Source: Branchinecta lynchi
Lineage: Eukaryota; Arthropoda; Branchiopoda; Anostraca; Branchinectidae
Direction: 5' to 3'
NCBI GenBank assembly: GCA_023053575.1
Contig: JAKZAP010000005.1
Coordinates: 9,424,001 to 9,488,000, forward strand
Length of the DNA stretch: 64,000 bases
Below the pieces are notes generated by a model that ran no database searches, was not told where the DNA came from, and saw nothing but the letters and a program-made list of their open reading frames with translations. Both the position numbers and the translations under genes were made by a program. This document shows, one piece after another, positions 33,762 to 44,979 of this stretch (position 1 is its first letter; each line of letters opens with the position of its first letter).

Positions 33762-34355
33762 GTTTTTATGGCATTTGCAGCCTCTGGCTGAAGTGCCATA
33801 TACCGATCGCAATTCTGTCTGTCGGTCGGTTGGGCGGTCTGTCCCACGATTGAGAGATAAGGTACTTCCAGATGTGCTAGGACGATGAAACTTGGCAGGC
33901 ATACCAGTGACCCGACCAAACTAACTTGGAAATAATGAGTTTACCGATCCGACCATCTCGGGGGAGTGGAGGGAGGGGGGATATGAAAAAACGAGTAGTG
34001 CGTAACTTTGAACGGGTGACTGGCTTGGAATGAAACTTAATAACTGAATAAATGACATATATCTAATGTCACATTTGAAGCCCGGACCAGATTCGACAAC
34101 TTTGGGGGAGTTGGGGGGGGAAGACCGGAAATCTCGAGAAATGGTTAGAATGGAGGGATCGGAGTGAAATTTGCTGAGAAGAACAAGCATCTGCTCTAGA
34201 TGAATCGCTTTTACAATTAGACTGGATCCGAAGATTTTTTTTTTTTGGGGGGGGGGTCCCGGAATTCCGGTGATGGCAGTTATGAGGATTTTCACAACGA
34301 AACTTGGAAGGCAAATGAGGGGCCCGATCAAACTGATCAAACTCGTCTTTGCTAA
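33762..34355 (+). mobile_element. Family B Helentron-like element, copy 2 (3'-truncated)
   Basis: Left end GTTTTTATGGCATTTGCAGC with the mirrored CTGAAGTGCCAT, then CGATCGCAATTCTGTCTGTC and a GGTCGGTTGGGCGG microsatellite region. Then come two to three ~105-bp units with ACTTCCAGATGTGCTAGGAC, GATGAAACTTGGCAGGCAT and G-rich blocks. The right end is missing; a short family A fragment follows at 34361. Open frames on the minus strand are repeat by-products. Confidence 0.75.
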
Positions 34356-34360
34356 TCAGC

Positions 34361-34440
34361 TAATCTGGCTAATGACCTGAGGAAACCAAGTTCAGATATT
34401 GATTCAGCATGTTGTTTGCCCCTATGTGTTATATTTACTT
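34361..34440 (-). mobile_element. Family A tail fragment
   Basis: CTAATGACCTGAGGAAACCA and AGTTCAGATATTGATTCAGC correspond to the degenerate tail next to the GGTCTTGTT end of family A. Neither end is present. A hammerhead-like remnant (CTTGCCAAGAAGGGCCGAAA on the minus strand, about 34510-34530) follows 70 bp downstream. Confidence 0.55.
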
Positions 34441-35239
34441 CGAAGATATTGTATATTCAAACAATGCAGAAAATGGATATGTCAGCTACGACGCTTTGGC
34501 CGCGATATTTCGGCCCTTCTTGGCAAGGGGCTTTCCCTTATTTATAGTAGGTTCCTTCCCATTAGCCCTGAAGTTCGACAGCCTGACGAGGACCCTTTTT
34601 CATTTCCAGCTATATTGAATGGTAAAAGGAGGAAAAACCTTAGTGAGTGTGGTTAAAAGTTTGGCTAGTACGCAGTTAGTAAAATAGGAAATTTGCGTGA
34701 AGCCCGAAGTAGATGATTTAGAGATGATTCCGAGTGTTTATTGGAGAGAATAATATTTACCTCCAAGAATAGTAAAGTCACTCAGTCAGTGTCAAAGAAA
34801 AGGAACTGACCTCCCTAAATGAAAGCTTTCGAACAGTTGAGTACTTCCCCACCGCTCGACACTACCAGGATTTAGTCAGCCTAAGGGCCTTGGTCCCTCC
34901 CCCCCCCCCTCCCCCAGTCGGTTCACATTTAGTTGCCTGATTACTCAGACAGACAAATCTCATTACTTTCTTAAGTGCGTCTCAAATCAGTTGAGGTTCG
35001 ACCTCTGCAAACCGTTAATTTCAGTTGGAATTTATGATTCAACTAGCACAGCGTGCCTTACCCATCCCTTTTCTAATCAGCGGAATGAAATATCGAGCGA
35101 ACGACCTTTTCCTTCTGTATTCCATTTCTAGAGGTTTTTGTGACGTTGACATAATAGCTAGAATGTGAAGACTGACTTTAGAAATTAGTTTTAATCATGA
35201 AATTGCTGAGAAGACTTGTGGCATTCAGTATTCTCGTGA
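34441..35239. other. Intronic; hammerhead-like remnant, otherwise nothing
   Basis: On the minus strand 34501-34531 reads CCCCTTGCCAAGAAGGGCC then GAAATATCG. This is the stem II, GAAA and AUAU-C part of the motif type at 28033, with the stem-II arms better paired than there. The CTGAAGA box is not intact. The remainder to 35239 shows no gene; a C10 run is at about 34899. Confidence 0.35.
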
Positions 35240-35499
35240 GGGATCGACTAAAAACAGGCACGGCACGGTACAGCACGACATGGCGCAGGACACGAGTAAT
35301 CGAAAGAGATTAGGAAGTAGTAGAAGTAGACACGGAAGTCAAAGTTCGTATCTCCAGAGCCTAAAAGAAGACACGTTAGAAGATTGTTCATGCCCCTCTC
35401 CACTCTGTAGCCTGAAAGTGCCCTTTTAGTATTTGTGCCTCCTTTTAGTACTTGTGCCTTCTACACTATGCCGTGCCGTGCCTCTTTTCAGTCGACCCC
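35240..35499. mobile_element. Family E TIR element, copy 1
   Basis: Imperfect terminal inverted repeats GGGATCGACTAAAAACAGGC / GCCTCTTTTCAGTCGACCC, with nested GGCACGGCACGG / CCGTGCCGTGCC arms. The interior (CGAAAGAGATTAGGAAGTAG, CCAGAGCCTAAAAG, GACACGTTAGAA) is shared with 47485-47736. It is about 260 bp, non-autonomous. Confidence 0.75.
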
Positions 35500-38400
35500 T
35501 TCTCGTCACCACGATAATGGTGAGATACCTGTAACGTCGTAAAAATGTCCGTCTGTTCGTTTTTCAGTAGCTAACACGTAAGATCACTATCGAACCAAAA
35601 ATCAAGGGGTAATGATTTTGTTAGTAGCGTTGGTTATTCACTAGGACCTGAAGGTGTTTCTCGCCCTTTCTTCGTCCAAAATTGCTCTGTGAGTTTTTCC
35701 GTAATCTTCCAGTTACGTACTGTGTTTTTTATCGATGCATAAAGCATAAATTAAAGAATCATTTTTTCTTAAAACAGTATTTTCTGGAACTTGGTTCATT
35801 TTTCTGAAAAATAGTCGACTTTACTCACTTCCTTACACGTCGCAGGAGAGGCAGTTTCTATTTCAATGTTCTAATAATGCTTGACTTCTTAGAAACTCTG
35901 CCGGGTTACAAACCAATCCTGACTCTTTTCATCCAACCTGGCCTCCTTCTCTCCGACGAGAAACACGGAAAAACTTGCAAAATCGGTATTTCTTGCCAAT
36001 GAGCTCCCTAGAAACAATAAGCGGGGGCTCAATGCGCCCCGAAAAGAGCCAAGCACGGAAGAAAAGTGAAGAAAAGTGAAATTGGAAAAGTGATGTTCGG
36101 GTGGATGACAATCACACGGGAAATGCGCAACGCACGAGCTAAGAATGAATATGAACGGAATGAGTAGGGGCTCGGTAGGGGTAGTAGGGTGAATTAGTAA
36201 TATAAGTAAGACGTGCTTAAAGACTTTTTAACTTCTTCAGAAGGATGGGGATCAATATTCTCTCAGCCAAAGCTGACTGCGAATCATATTTGTCTTGAGC
36301 CTGAAGAGGACCCTTGCCAAGAAAGACCATAACATAGCTCTAATGAAAATTAGCTGACGTATCCTTTTTGCACTTTCATGAAAAGGATGGGAAATTGTGC
36401 AAGGGGGGTTATTAACTTACAAACATGACAGACACACCTGTAATAACTTAATTTCAAAGCCTAGGAATTCAATCGCGGAGCCGCGTAATAGAGAGCCCGA
36501 AAAACACCGATTCTTTAAACCCACGAAATATATTTTCTATTTTTTCGTATCTCTTATTTTTTATTATATTTATATTTTATTTTCTTATATTTTATATTTT
36601 ATTCTTTTTATATTTTCTCTTTTGTCGCATTTCTTATTTTTTCATATTTCTTAAACCCACGAAATATATTTTCTATTTTTTCGTATTTCTTACATTTAGG
36701 CTACAACTACAACTTTTTTTTTTTTTTCGCTAACCTCTCTTCAATAACAGACAATATGCAAACTTATTCTTAGATGTTCCTTCATCTTATATGTTCCTTC
36801 ATTCGTTTTGCCCAGTCAAAAAAGTAGTTGTCGTCCCACTACATAGATGTTGAGCTTCAAATTTAATTTTCATTCCATTACTACTCCATTTTCTAGACTG
36901 TTCTTTATACTTCCAATTACTAATTAATTTTTTTTCGAATTATAATGCAAATGTAGTTTTTCTCGTCTCCTCGGATTCTCAAATAATCGCATCTAAAAGA
37001 TATATAAAATTGTAGCTATTGGGATGTTGGTTTGAAAGACCAAAATAAAATCGTCACATAAAATGCTGGACACACGAATGAAACAGGTATCTTATTTTTA
37101 ACTCAATGAAAAAGAAGAAGGAAAAAACGAAATCCAACCCAATATCGGATGCACTTCAGAACCAACTGTTCTGACCTCCCCAAGTAGTCACGGAAAGGTC
37201 TAGAAAAACGGTCGTGTCGTTGTCTGTGACGGTAGATAAATTTTAAATGACAGAGGGGGGGGGGGGGTATTGCGTGAGGAGAATCCTCTATTTTTATGAG
37301 TCTGCTATCTTAAAACTTCTGTTTGACACGAATCTGAAGACTCTCAAACGAATTCATTATTTTGATATGACGTTTTGGAGTGGCTCATTGCATGCCATCC
37401 CTTCGGCTTCACGATCGAGCGTCACGCATCTCCTCTATCACGTTGGAACATAAACCAATGGTACAGCTACACCCACGCTCATATAGTGCTCATATAGCTT
37501 GCAAAATGTTGGTTGTTAACGGTAAATATGGCATTTCTCCCTTTTGTGATGGTGTGGGGGAAGAGAAAGGACATACACATCAAAGACGAGGCTGGCTCTT
37601 TCTAATTCAGTTTCATCTCCCTTGAGGGGGACTATAGTAAGTGCGCTTTGCAGAAATTAAGTGGGACTGTTGTTTTCATGACTGTCGCTAAGTAATTTCT
37701 TTTGGAGCAAGGTCAGGAGTATGTTCAATCTTAAGGCAACAAGCTAAAAGCTTGACGCCAAATGTAATAATAAATAAAGAAAAAGTCGGCGAGCCACGGC
37801 GTTTTAAATCTGGAAAATTTGATAGACTAATTCCGAAAATTCAGATGGAAGATTGGTATTGCTTCCTCAGTAACCAAAGATGCGAAATAATTTGCGATAT
37901 TGATACAGTGCTGAGATTTGTATTTCTGAGATAATCTCTATTGTGATACCGTGAAACCGTACCCTAGTTCAAGGTGTGCCCCCCAATACCATCTGCTGGA
38001 AAATTTATATTTTTACCGAATGTCATCCGAATTGTCGATGCAATTCTGTATATGGCTAAAGTCCAAAACACGCCAGTGATCCTCAGGAAGAAGGAGAAAA
38101 TGTCACCCCAACGACTCAAACTCAACAACTCAAATCGTGTGTCAACCAATCACGGCGATCGTTGGGGACAGCTCTGGTGCCGCTTCATGCTTTTCCACCA
38201 GGTACACGGAGATTTTGCATCGGCAACGATCGAGCATTCGGGATGAGTCGTCAATATTGGGTGCTGTTTCGGGCAAACTATCCGTACAGTTACAAAACTA
38301 GCAGCATATGGGACCAAGTATACCCCTTACCCAGTGGTATTACTACTGTTACTATCCAAAATATTTTTTTTTTTTTTTTTTTTGGGGGGGGGGGGCAAGG

Positions 38401-38512
38401 TATTTACCGACTGGCTGGTCATTTTTACCGACTGTTTTTGCAGAAAAAAAAACGAACGACAGCTTTGACGAAAAATCGACGGATTTTCAGCAAAACCAGC
38501 TGTTTTTTAAAA
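35500..38512. other. Intronic, AT-rich; hammerhead-like remnant at 36292-36345
   Basis: No gene recognised in 3 kb. At 36301 CTGAAGA and a stem-loop (GGACCC...) follow GTCTTGAGC. The GAAA box reads ATAA, but GCTC after the cleavage position still pairs with GAGC, so the layout is retained while the core is dead. AT-rich simple sequence lies at 36520-36720 with a duplicated CACGAAATATATTTTCTATT. Homopolymers: G15 at about 37253, T18/G12 at 38366-38395. Sequence at 38395-38510 resembles the diverged stretch at 45120-45250. Confidence 0.4.
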
Positions 38513-39589
38513 AACAAGACCAAGGTTTCGATGGGATCCCAAAATTGTAATATTTGCTCCCGGAGAATTCAATCTTGTAGATATTCGGTGTTCAACAGAC
38601 TTCTTAAACATGTTTACTTTTAAAATTTACAAACAGGTTGAGGCCAATGGTAATAATCGGAGAAGACCAAGTTCGTATTTGACAGTACAAAACGGATACG
38701 CCAGCTGAATTTCACCAAGTTCAGATATATTCAGATATCCGTTTTGCGCTGTCAAATATTCAGATACGGATTCATCATGTGGTTTACCCTATAGTCTACG
38801 TCCTATCTCCTTCCTTCCTTACTTCTGCCCAGCTTCCGGTTTCGGCCGGGTTCTGGACAAACTACTTGTCTGGCAAAAAAAACTAAAGCTACAAAAAGAT
38901 CAGCATGTCTCCTTACTTTTAGATCAAACCTCTAATCAACTTCAGATTAAACTTTTACTTTTAACAAATTTTCCGATTTCATCCGGATTCCCAGCGATCT
39001 ATACGTCCGGTGAGAAATTATTGTCATATACGAATTCAGCATGTTTTCTTACCCCCAAATCGAACATCTTATCAAATTTAAATAAAACTTTTACTTTTAA
39101 CAAATTCTCCGGTTTTGGACGGATTCCGGCCGAACTAATTGTCCGGCAAGAAAATAAATTTCATATTCGGACTCAGCCAGTCTCCTTGCCCCTAACTCTA
39201 GCCTCTAATCAACTTCATATTAAACTTTTACTTTTCACAAATTTTCCGGTTTTCGACGGATTCCGGGTGAACTATTTGTCCGGCGAGAAAATAAATTTCA
39301 TATTCTAATTCAGCATGTCTACTTACTCCTAAATCAACTATCTCAATAGCTTTAAAAAAATACATTTTGGGCTCTTAATTTGAAACGCCTCCCGCACCCT
39401 CAAATGTAGGGCTACAGAGCCCATCTTCGAACTTGACCTGTCCTTTGACCCAAAGGATCCTCCCAACGAATTTCATCAAAATATCTCAATCCCCTCGAGA
39501 GCTATCGTGCGGACAGACGGATAGACAGACGGACAACTTTTGCGATGTCATAGGTATCCCTCCACTTTACGTTTTGAAATCCCAAAAAG
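38513..39589 (-). mobile_element. Family A Helentron-like element, copy 10
   Basis: From AACAAGACCAAGGTTTCGAT / GGGATCCC through a degenerate tail with a small internal duplication (CAGATATCCGTTTTG... near 38690-38770), four tandem units, CCCGCACCCTCAAATGTAGG and 'gacggatagacagacggaca', to ACGTTTTGAAATCCCAAAAA. Both ends are present. Confidence 0.85.
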
Positions 39590-39919
39590 CTACTGTTTTG
39601 ATGAAAAATCCTGAAAAAATCAGCAGTTTTCAGGATACTGGGAAGCAAAACCAAAATCGAAAACGCCAGGCACTGAAGGAAGAACAGATTGGATTGTAGA
39701 GTATTCTAGACGACCCATTTTGCTAGTTTTTTCTAACAATTAATCATTTAATTAAAAATAGTGATTTTTTTTAGATTCTATGCCATTTTATTGTTGAGAA
39801 TCTAGAGAGCTGAGACGCTCGGTGCCTGTGCTTTCGATTTTTGAGGGTTGCATTTTATTGGGGAGTACAATCTATAGATTTTTCTAATTCGCTTAGTAGT
39901 ATAGCCGTTTGAAGCAGTG

Positions 39920-41460
39920 CAGAGCAAAATAACACTAGGGAGTAGCGTCCAGGGGCGTCGCTATGGGGGTGGGGGCGGGGTACCACCCCCCCCCCCCCTC
40001 GAAGAAAGAAAAAAGCTAATCTGGTCGCTCTCAGAGCGCCCGACCAAATAAATTAAGCTCATCTGGGCGCTCGCAGAGCGCCCGAATACAAAAGTGCAGC
40101 TAAACGGGCGCTCACCCAGGAAAGGTCGTTCTGGGTTCTTGAGCATTTGAGACTTCAGGAATAGGATTCTCAGCCGCATGTTTCGAGCTTGCCAGATTGA
40201 GAATTTTAACACGATCTGTTATGCACCAGTATCTCTTAATTCATGTAAAAATCATGCCGATTTTGCTTGTGGCGTACAATTTAAGAATTTGTTAGTTTCT
40301 AGTTAGTTAGTTACACAAATAAATCGGCTTCGTGAGAAATTAGTGACGGTGTAATGACGGGCTTGCAACATGTCATTTGATTTTTATTTTGTTTTTTTTT
40401 AACTGGAAACTTTCTCTTTTTCTGGATAATCCATAGGAAAGGGTCAAACTGAAGCACATGGTCAACTTCCAGCTAAAATTCTCGCATTTTCTGGATTCGC
40501 CATTCGCCCTTAATTTAATTTTGGATCCGAAAAGACGTATTCTGATCATACAGGATTTCACAAAATAATTTTGCCGGAGGCGCCTTTTGTAGTAGGCTAT
40601 ATTTACTGGAAGCTTGCGTCATTTCATTCATGTTTTAGGCTTGGAATTTCGGGGCTAGGGTCACCTTAAATCTGGATTTTATTGGCGGAAGCAATATTTT
40701 GCCCGAAAAAAGTCATAGCCTACTAAAATAATTTCGCCTGCGGCGCTCATTTTCATTCTGTCTGATGTAAACTCATTAGGAACTGCTGTGGGGCGGGCTA
40801 TTGCGTTAGCAAATTCCTGTTATTACAAACGACGTTCACCTTAAGATTATGTAATTTTGCAGTTTTCAGTATGCGATACTGTGTTTCTTGGCCATTTTTT
40901 TTAACTGATATGACTTGAGCCTTGAGCTGAAAATCTGTCGAATATTTTGAGGTAGTCATCTCCCAGGCCCAAGCCCTAATTCAAACCACCCCTGAGGTCC
41001 TGGATACGACTAGGCTTCTTCAGACTTCAACGCTTGCAAGGTATCGCACGTTTTATTACTACATGTGCGACGAAAAGCTAAAATGGGCGGTAGGGGGCGG
41101 CAGGCGCCCTGCCACACACACACCCCCTCGAGTTTTGGCTAGCGACGCCCCTGGTAGCGTCACTACCTATGCTTTCCATGCTTTGCAAACGGGCCAAAAA
41201 AATTTTTAAAGCGAGACAAACGTTCGTGTTCAGAAATTTCTAGTAAAGCAGAGGTGAGGTCTGCACACACCAAGGAAACAATGGAGGTAGTACCATTTTT
41301 TGTTACTATGTTCAAAATATGAAGTTATCAGAGTGGTGAAAGACTGATTGAGTTTCAGTAGGGACGTTCTATGTCGCTAGTGGTGCTAGTGTCCATGCTA
41401 TTCGAGTGTGTGTCAATTTTGTCAAGTCTTGGCGCTACTCTCTAGTGTTATTTTGCTCTG
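39920..41460. mobile_element. hAT-like MITE (TSD AAGCAGTG) carrying a nested element
   Basis: Terminal repeats CAGAGCAAAATAACACTA / TAGTGTTATTTTGCTCTG, flanked by perfect 8-bp duplications AAGCAGTG at 39912-39919 and 41461-41468. The element is split after only 30 bp by the insertion at 39950-41153 plus its duplicated GTAGCGTC, so the original was about 329 bp. The GTAGCGTC target lies inside its own terminal repeat (AGGGAGTAGCGTC / GGCGCTACTCTCT). It is non-autonomous. Confidence 0.9.
39950..41153. mobile_element. hAT-like element with TSD GTAGCGTC (nested, younger)
   Basis: Terminal inverted repeats CAGGGGCGTCGCTA / TAGCGACGCCCCTG, flanked by exact 8-bp duplications GTAGCGTC (39942-39949 and 41154-41161). 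It is 1,204 bp long, too short for a transposase, and I see no transposase-like frame. Poly-C/poly-G runs and CGCTC-rich repeats (GGGCGCTC, CAGAGCGCCCG) lie just inside the left end. This is the clearest mobile-element boundary in the window. Confidence 0.95.
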
Positions 41461-41921
41461 AAGCAGTGCCACGTACTGCTGGAAGGAACGAAATTAAAAG
41501 TAATCACTGAAGACTAGCTTCTGAGAATCTCTGAGGAATCAGCAGGAAGGGCAACAATCTTAACCTGCTATAAGTAAACTGAAGAGTCCTTTCTTTCCCT
41601 ACATTTCTAAGACCCTCCCTGACGGAAGTGTCAGGGTACGAAGTACATTGAGAAATTGACGTCGCACTTAATATCGAGAGTCTGCACTCAAATTTTCTTT
41701 AAAACACATTCTGTTCGGAAGTTACCAACAGATAAACAGGCGAACTGAAGGAATGACGGACGGACGAATTTTTCATAGCATCTTTGCCACGATAACTGAT
41801 AGACAATAAGAGTACAGGGTCAAAGCTTCGGTATGAAAGTTATTTCAAGCTTTCAAGTAGGAGAAGTGGCTCAGTACAGGATTTGCAGGAGGGGGGGGGG
41901 GGGGTCCAAACCGACTCTTAC

Positions 41922-42083
41922 CTGACACTCATAGACTCCACTATCCCGGTCCTGTGCAAACTTTAACTGAAGTACCCAGTCGAGACCCCCTGGGCGATGA
42001 AGGACGTGGAACCTTTCGTCGTTAGTGTAGAGCAATGATCCGGAGGTCAGAATGTGCCAGTCTCTTCTTCTGACCCAGGATAC
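41922..42083 (-). CDS. dpr: dpr-family Ig protein, exon encoding the second half of Ig1
   Basis: 54 codons in phase 0, between acceptor tttggttcag (42093-42084) and donor CAG|GTAAGA. The peptide starts VSWVRRRDWHILTSG, the dpr signature around the Ig core Trp (usually SW(I/V)RRRDWHILT). It continues LLYTNDERFHVLH, then the DRDSGVYECQ F-strand motif with the second Ig1 cysteine. Upstream CRAQNVAQRT|VSW and downstream YECQ|ITTGN joins are in frame. The WHIL and YTNDERF segments are in the Ig1 face used for dpr-DIP binding in fly homologues (family knowledge). The donor is followed within 20 nt by a long C-run in the transcript. Confidence 0.96.
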
Positions 42084-42848
42084 CTGAACCAAAAAACGAA
42101 TTAGAGCCTCAAAGCCTTTAAAGCGGGCCACAAAAAATGGTATTTCTACCACATACACAATGCTAACCATCCCTACTGTCATGTTTAAAACCACTAAAAA
42201 CACCTTGAAACAGTGAGCAAATTAAAAAAAACCACCAAATTTCCTAGGTTTGAACTAACTCTGTCTGGACTAAATCTCAGCCGATTATCCCGGACAGCTG
42301 ATATGGCACGTAGGGAGCCAAGGGTCAAAATAATAATTTCCATCTAATGCTCCAACTGTTTATTACAAATACAAATAAATTAAAAAACCAAGACCAGTGT
42401 GGTACCTCTGAAGACATACAAAAATTATCAATTAGGTCTTATAATTCTTTGCTAATCAATCCTGGAAAATCTCGTCATCTAGAAAAGAAGACATTCGGCG
42501 TTGGTTTTTTCTCGAGCCGAAACAGCAACCCGGCAATCGCGTTCAATTCAAAATAAACTTGTGGCATGCGATTACTAAGAAAAGGTAAACGGAATGTTTG
42601 GATTGGGACTTTAAGGACCACTCTTGCTTATTCTGCGTTTTAGTTTATCCGTAGCTCTCTTGTGGAATTGTAAGCTTCTCAAATCCCCGCCTTTCGCCAC
42701 TACTTCGTTTTTACCTACGACTTTTTAGCGGTTTTTCCACCTAGCGGAGTTTTGCTAGGAGCTTTGCCGAAAGCTTTAAGGTCCGCCGATAAATTTTTCA
42801 CGCACAAGAACATGACAAGCTTCAAAGTGATGTAAGGATACTTCAGTT

Positions 42849-43237
42849 CCTTAAAGGACCCCTTGCACTATTTACCCTTCAACTTACAGTATTTTAAAAT
42901 ATTTGAATACTTTAAAATTGGGTTGTGCTTCCAACAAATAACCCACGGTTTTGGCTGTTTTAAGCCTTTTCACTGTTTCCGCTAATTACCCTTATTAGCG
43001 GAAACAGGGAAACAATTGACATAACGAGTTTTTCTCATGGAAAAACTTCTCGCAGACAGCGTCAACAGCGTGATACACATCAAAGGTAGCAAGATACGGC
43101 AAGAGAGAAAATCAGCATGGTTTTGTTGAAGGGGTTAGAATGTACTGTACGAATTAGAGTCTCCGGGTTTTGAAATATATAGAGTGATTATGGAAGTAAG
43201 CAGCGTTAGTATTATAGGTAAGACAGGTCCTTTAAGG
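42849..43237 (+). mobile_element. Family G TIR element, copy 2 (intact ends)
   Basis: Ends are perfect 12-bp inverted repeats CCTTAAAGGACC / GGTCCTTTAAGG. The interior matches 2628-3005 and, inverted, 54975-55236. It includes a CCGCTAATTA-CCC-TTATTAGCGG palindrome not present in copy 1. It has no transposase frame. Confidence 0.8.
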
Positions 43238-43383
43238 ATGCCCCCTCCCAAACACATAAGGTAAGATATATCCAGTTTCTTTAATTATTTTACAACAGGC
43301 CTACCTCTCCAAGATTTATTTCCCTGTCTTTTCTAACGGATGTTGGCTGACAGCTCGAACCCAATCAAATGAATCACCACAAA

Positions 43384-44055
43384 AGGCATATTCTCACCGT
43401 TCCCCCAGGGACTCCACTTGAGGAGTCCCCGCGTTTTTATCGTCCCGGGGACGATATTTTAAGTGGGTCGTCTGAGGCACAAGGTCTCTCCAAATATCCA
43501 ATTTCATTGCTATCCGACCAACCGTTCGAAAGTTAATACCTCAAGATTCCGGATTCCCCCTCCCTCCACTCCCCCCACGATGCTCGTATCGGGGAAGTGA
43601 CGATTTCTAGCTTAATCATTTAAGGTCCGTTGTATGCCTGCCAAGTTTCATTGTCCTAGCACATCCGGAAGTACAACTAGCGGGATCACCGGAATTCCGC
43701 CCCCCCCCCCCACCGTGCCCGAATCTCTCGTGAGTCCCCGCGGACGGGGAATGCTCCGATTGTCATCACCATCATTAAAAAGGACTCCCTTTCAGAATCG
43801 GAGGGGAATCAATTTTTGCTGCTGATGGTGCAAAAATTAATTAAAAACAGTCAGAAGATACAAAACCAAAATTAAAGTGGATCAAGACTAATTTCGTCAA
43901 CTGCATATTTTTCTTTCGAACAAAATCCGTGTTGGAAGCATTCCTCGTGTTCTCGCTGTTTTCTGTACGTGGAGTCCACGTGGAGTGACTCCCTCTATTC
44001 TCGCCGTTCCCTTCGATTCCCCGAGGAGTCCTCGGTGAACGGCGAGAATACGCCT
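43384..44055. mobile_element. TIR element enclosing a family B fragment
   Basis: AGGCATATTCTCACCGTTC at the left is mirrored by GAACGGCGAGAATACGCCT at the right. Each arm also contains a GGACTCC/GGAGTCC palindrome and GGGGAC words. Inside, 43440-43740 holds reversed family B sequence (CCAAGTTTCATTGTCCTAGC, ACATCCGGAAGTAC, GGGATCACCGGAATTCC). No target duplication was recognised, so the type is open. Confidence 0.6.
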
Positions 44056-44748
44056 AAAGCCCAGGCCCCTTTCACACGGTCAAAAGACAGAAATGGCAAA
44101 AGACCGTTAGAACAAAGCCACCACCATCACAAGGCTCCAGTTCAGCCAATCAGGAGTTTGCCTTTCTGGAACGACAGACTGGTCGATGTGACCCACCCCC
44201 AAAGGAAGTTTTTTGTCCAAGAAAATTCGGGTGCGATTCGGGGAGTTTTAATCTAGCCATTCACCAGAACACTTGTTGGTACAGGAATTTAAAATGTTTA
44301 ACTACAGTAAGTTTCTTTCCTTAGATCCATCTTCCTCCGACGCCCTCGCCAAACTCTGCCCGACTCAGCTCAATTCACCTTTTATAACATACACTCTGCC
44401 TATGAACGTCTTCTACAATACTGATCGTCCTACCTTCTTCTGACTCGCCACTATCTTTTCAAACTTATATCTTTTATGTAACTAATATTTTATACCAACT
44501 TCATACCATTATAATAACCATGTACTTGCGACTTGAGAGTTTAGGAATTAAGACTTAGAAAGCTGGTAGATTGTTCACCACAGGAGATAGGAAAGCAAGA
44601 ACCGAATATACGCCTTGCCGACCGCTATCGCCTACGCTACCAAAACAACCCCCTCAATCCGGTGGCTTCTTGCCAAGCCGCAAAGTAAGGTGGCCTTCGC
44701 GTCTACCATCTCGTGCGATACAGTCAATCTAAAACCCGTACACTCGTA
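44056..44748. other. Intronic, nothing recognised
   Basis: No convincing frame or repeat. The plus-strand frame 43969-44256 overlaps the TIR element's arm and lacks a domain. Confidence 0.35.
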
Positions 44749-44979
44749 GGTGGTCCATTTACACACTGCGTAAAATCCGAGCATATTTTGAAATCCGAGC
44801 GTATTTTACGCACGTTTTGAGCTTGAAAAGTCGAGCAATATGGACGTATTTAAATACAACACGGACCAATTTCTCTAATACGTCGTATTGCTAGAAATCT
44901 TTTCAGGGTCAAAACGTGCGTAAAATACGCTCGGATTTCAAAATATGCTCGGATTTTACGCAGTGTGTAAACCCACCTT
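44749..44979. mobile_element. Foldback element, ~70-bp arms
   Basis: The left arm (from GGTGGTCCATTTACACACTG) and right arm (ending CAGTGTGTAAACCCACC) are near-perfect reverse complements over about 70 bp. Each contains CGTAAAATCCGAGCATATTT and GAGCGTATTTTACGCACG in reverse order. The arms themselves contain the palindromic pair CGTATTTTACG/CGTAAAATACG. A ~85-bp spacer separates them. It is non-coding; it would fold into one long hairpin. Confidence 0.85.

Larger units (their letters stand above)
20130..41921 (-). other. dpr intron between Ig1 and Ig2 exons (~21.8 kb)
   Basis: Phase-0 intron from donor CAG|GTAAGA (41921) to acceptor TTTGCAG (20130). It carries most of the mobile DNA of the window: families A and B, the LINE with an hAT-like insertion, the CCCGATGAAAAA element and the nested hAT-like pair. 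No further dpr exon is needed inside it. Confidence 0.85.

Noticed and set aside
33921..34340. 139-codon minus-strand frame
   Set aside because: It overlaps family B units and a poly-G run; there is no domain and no support.
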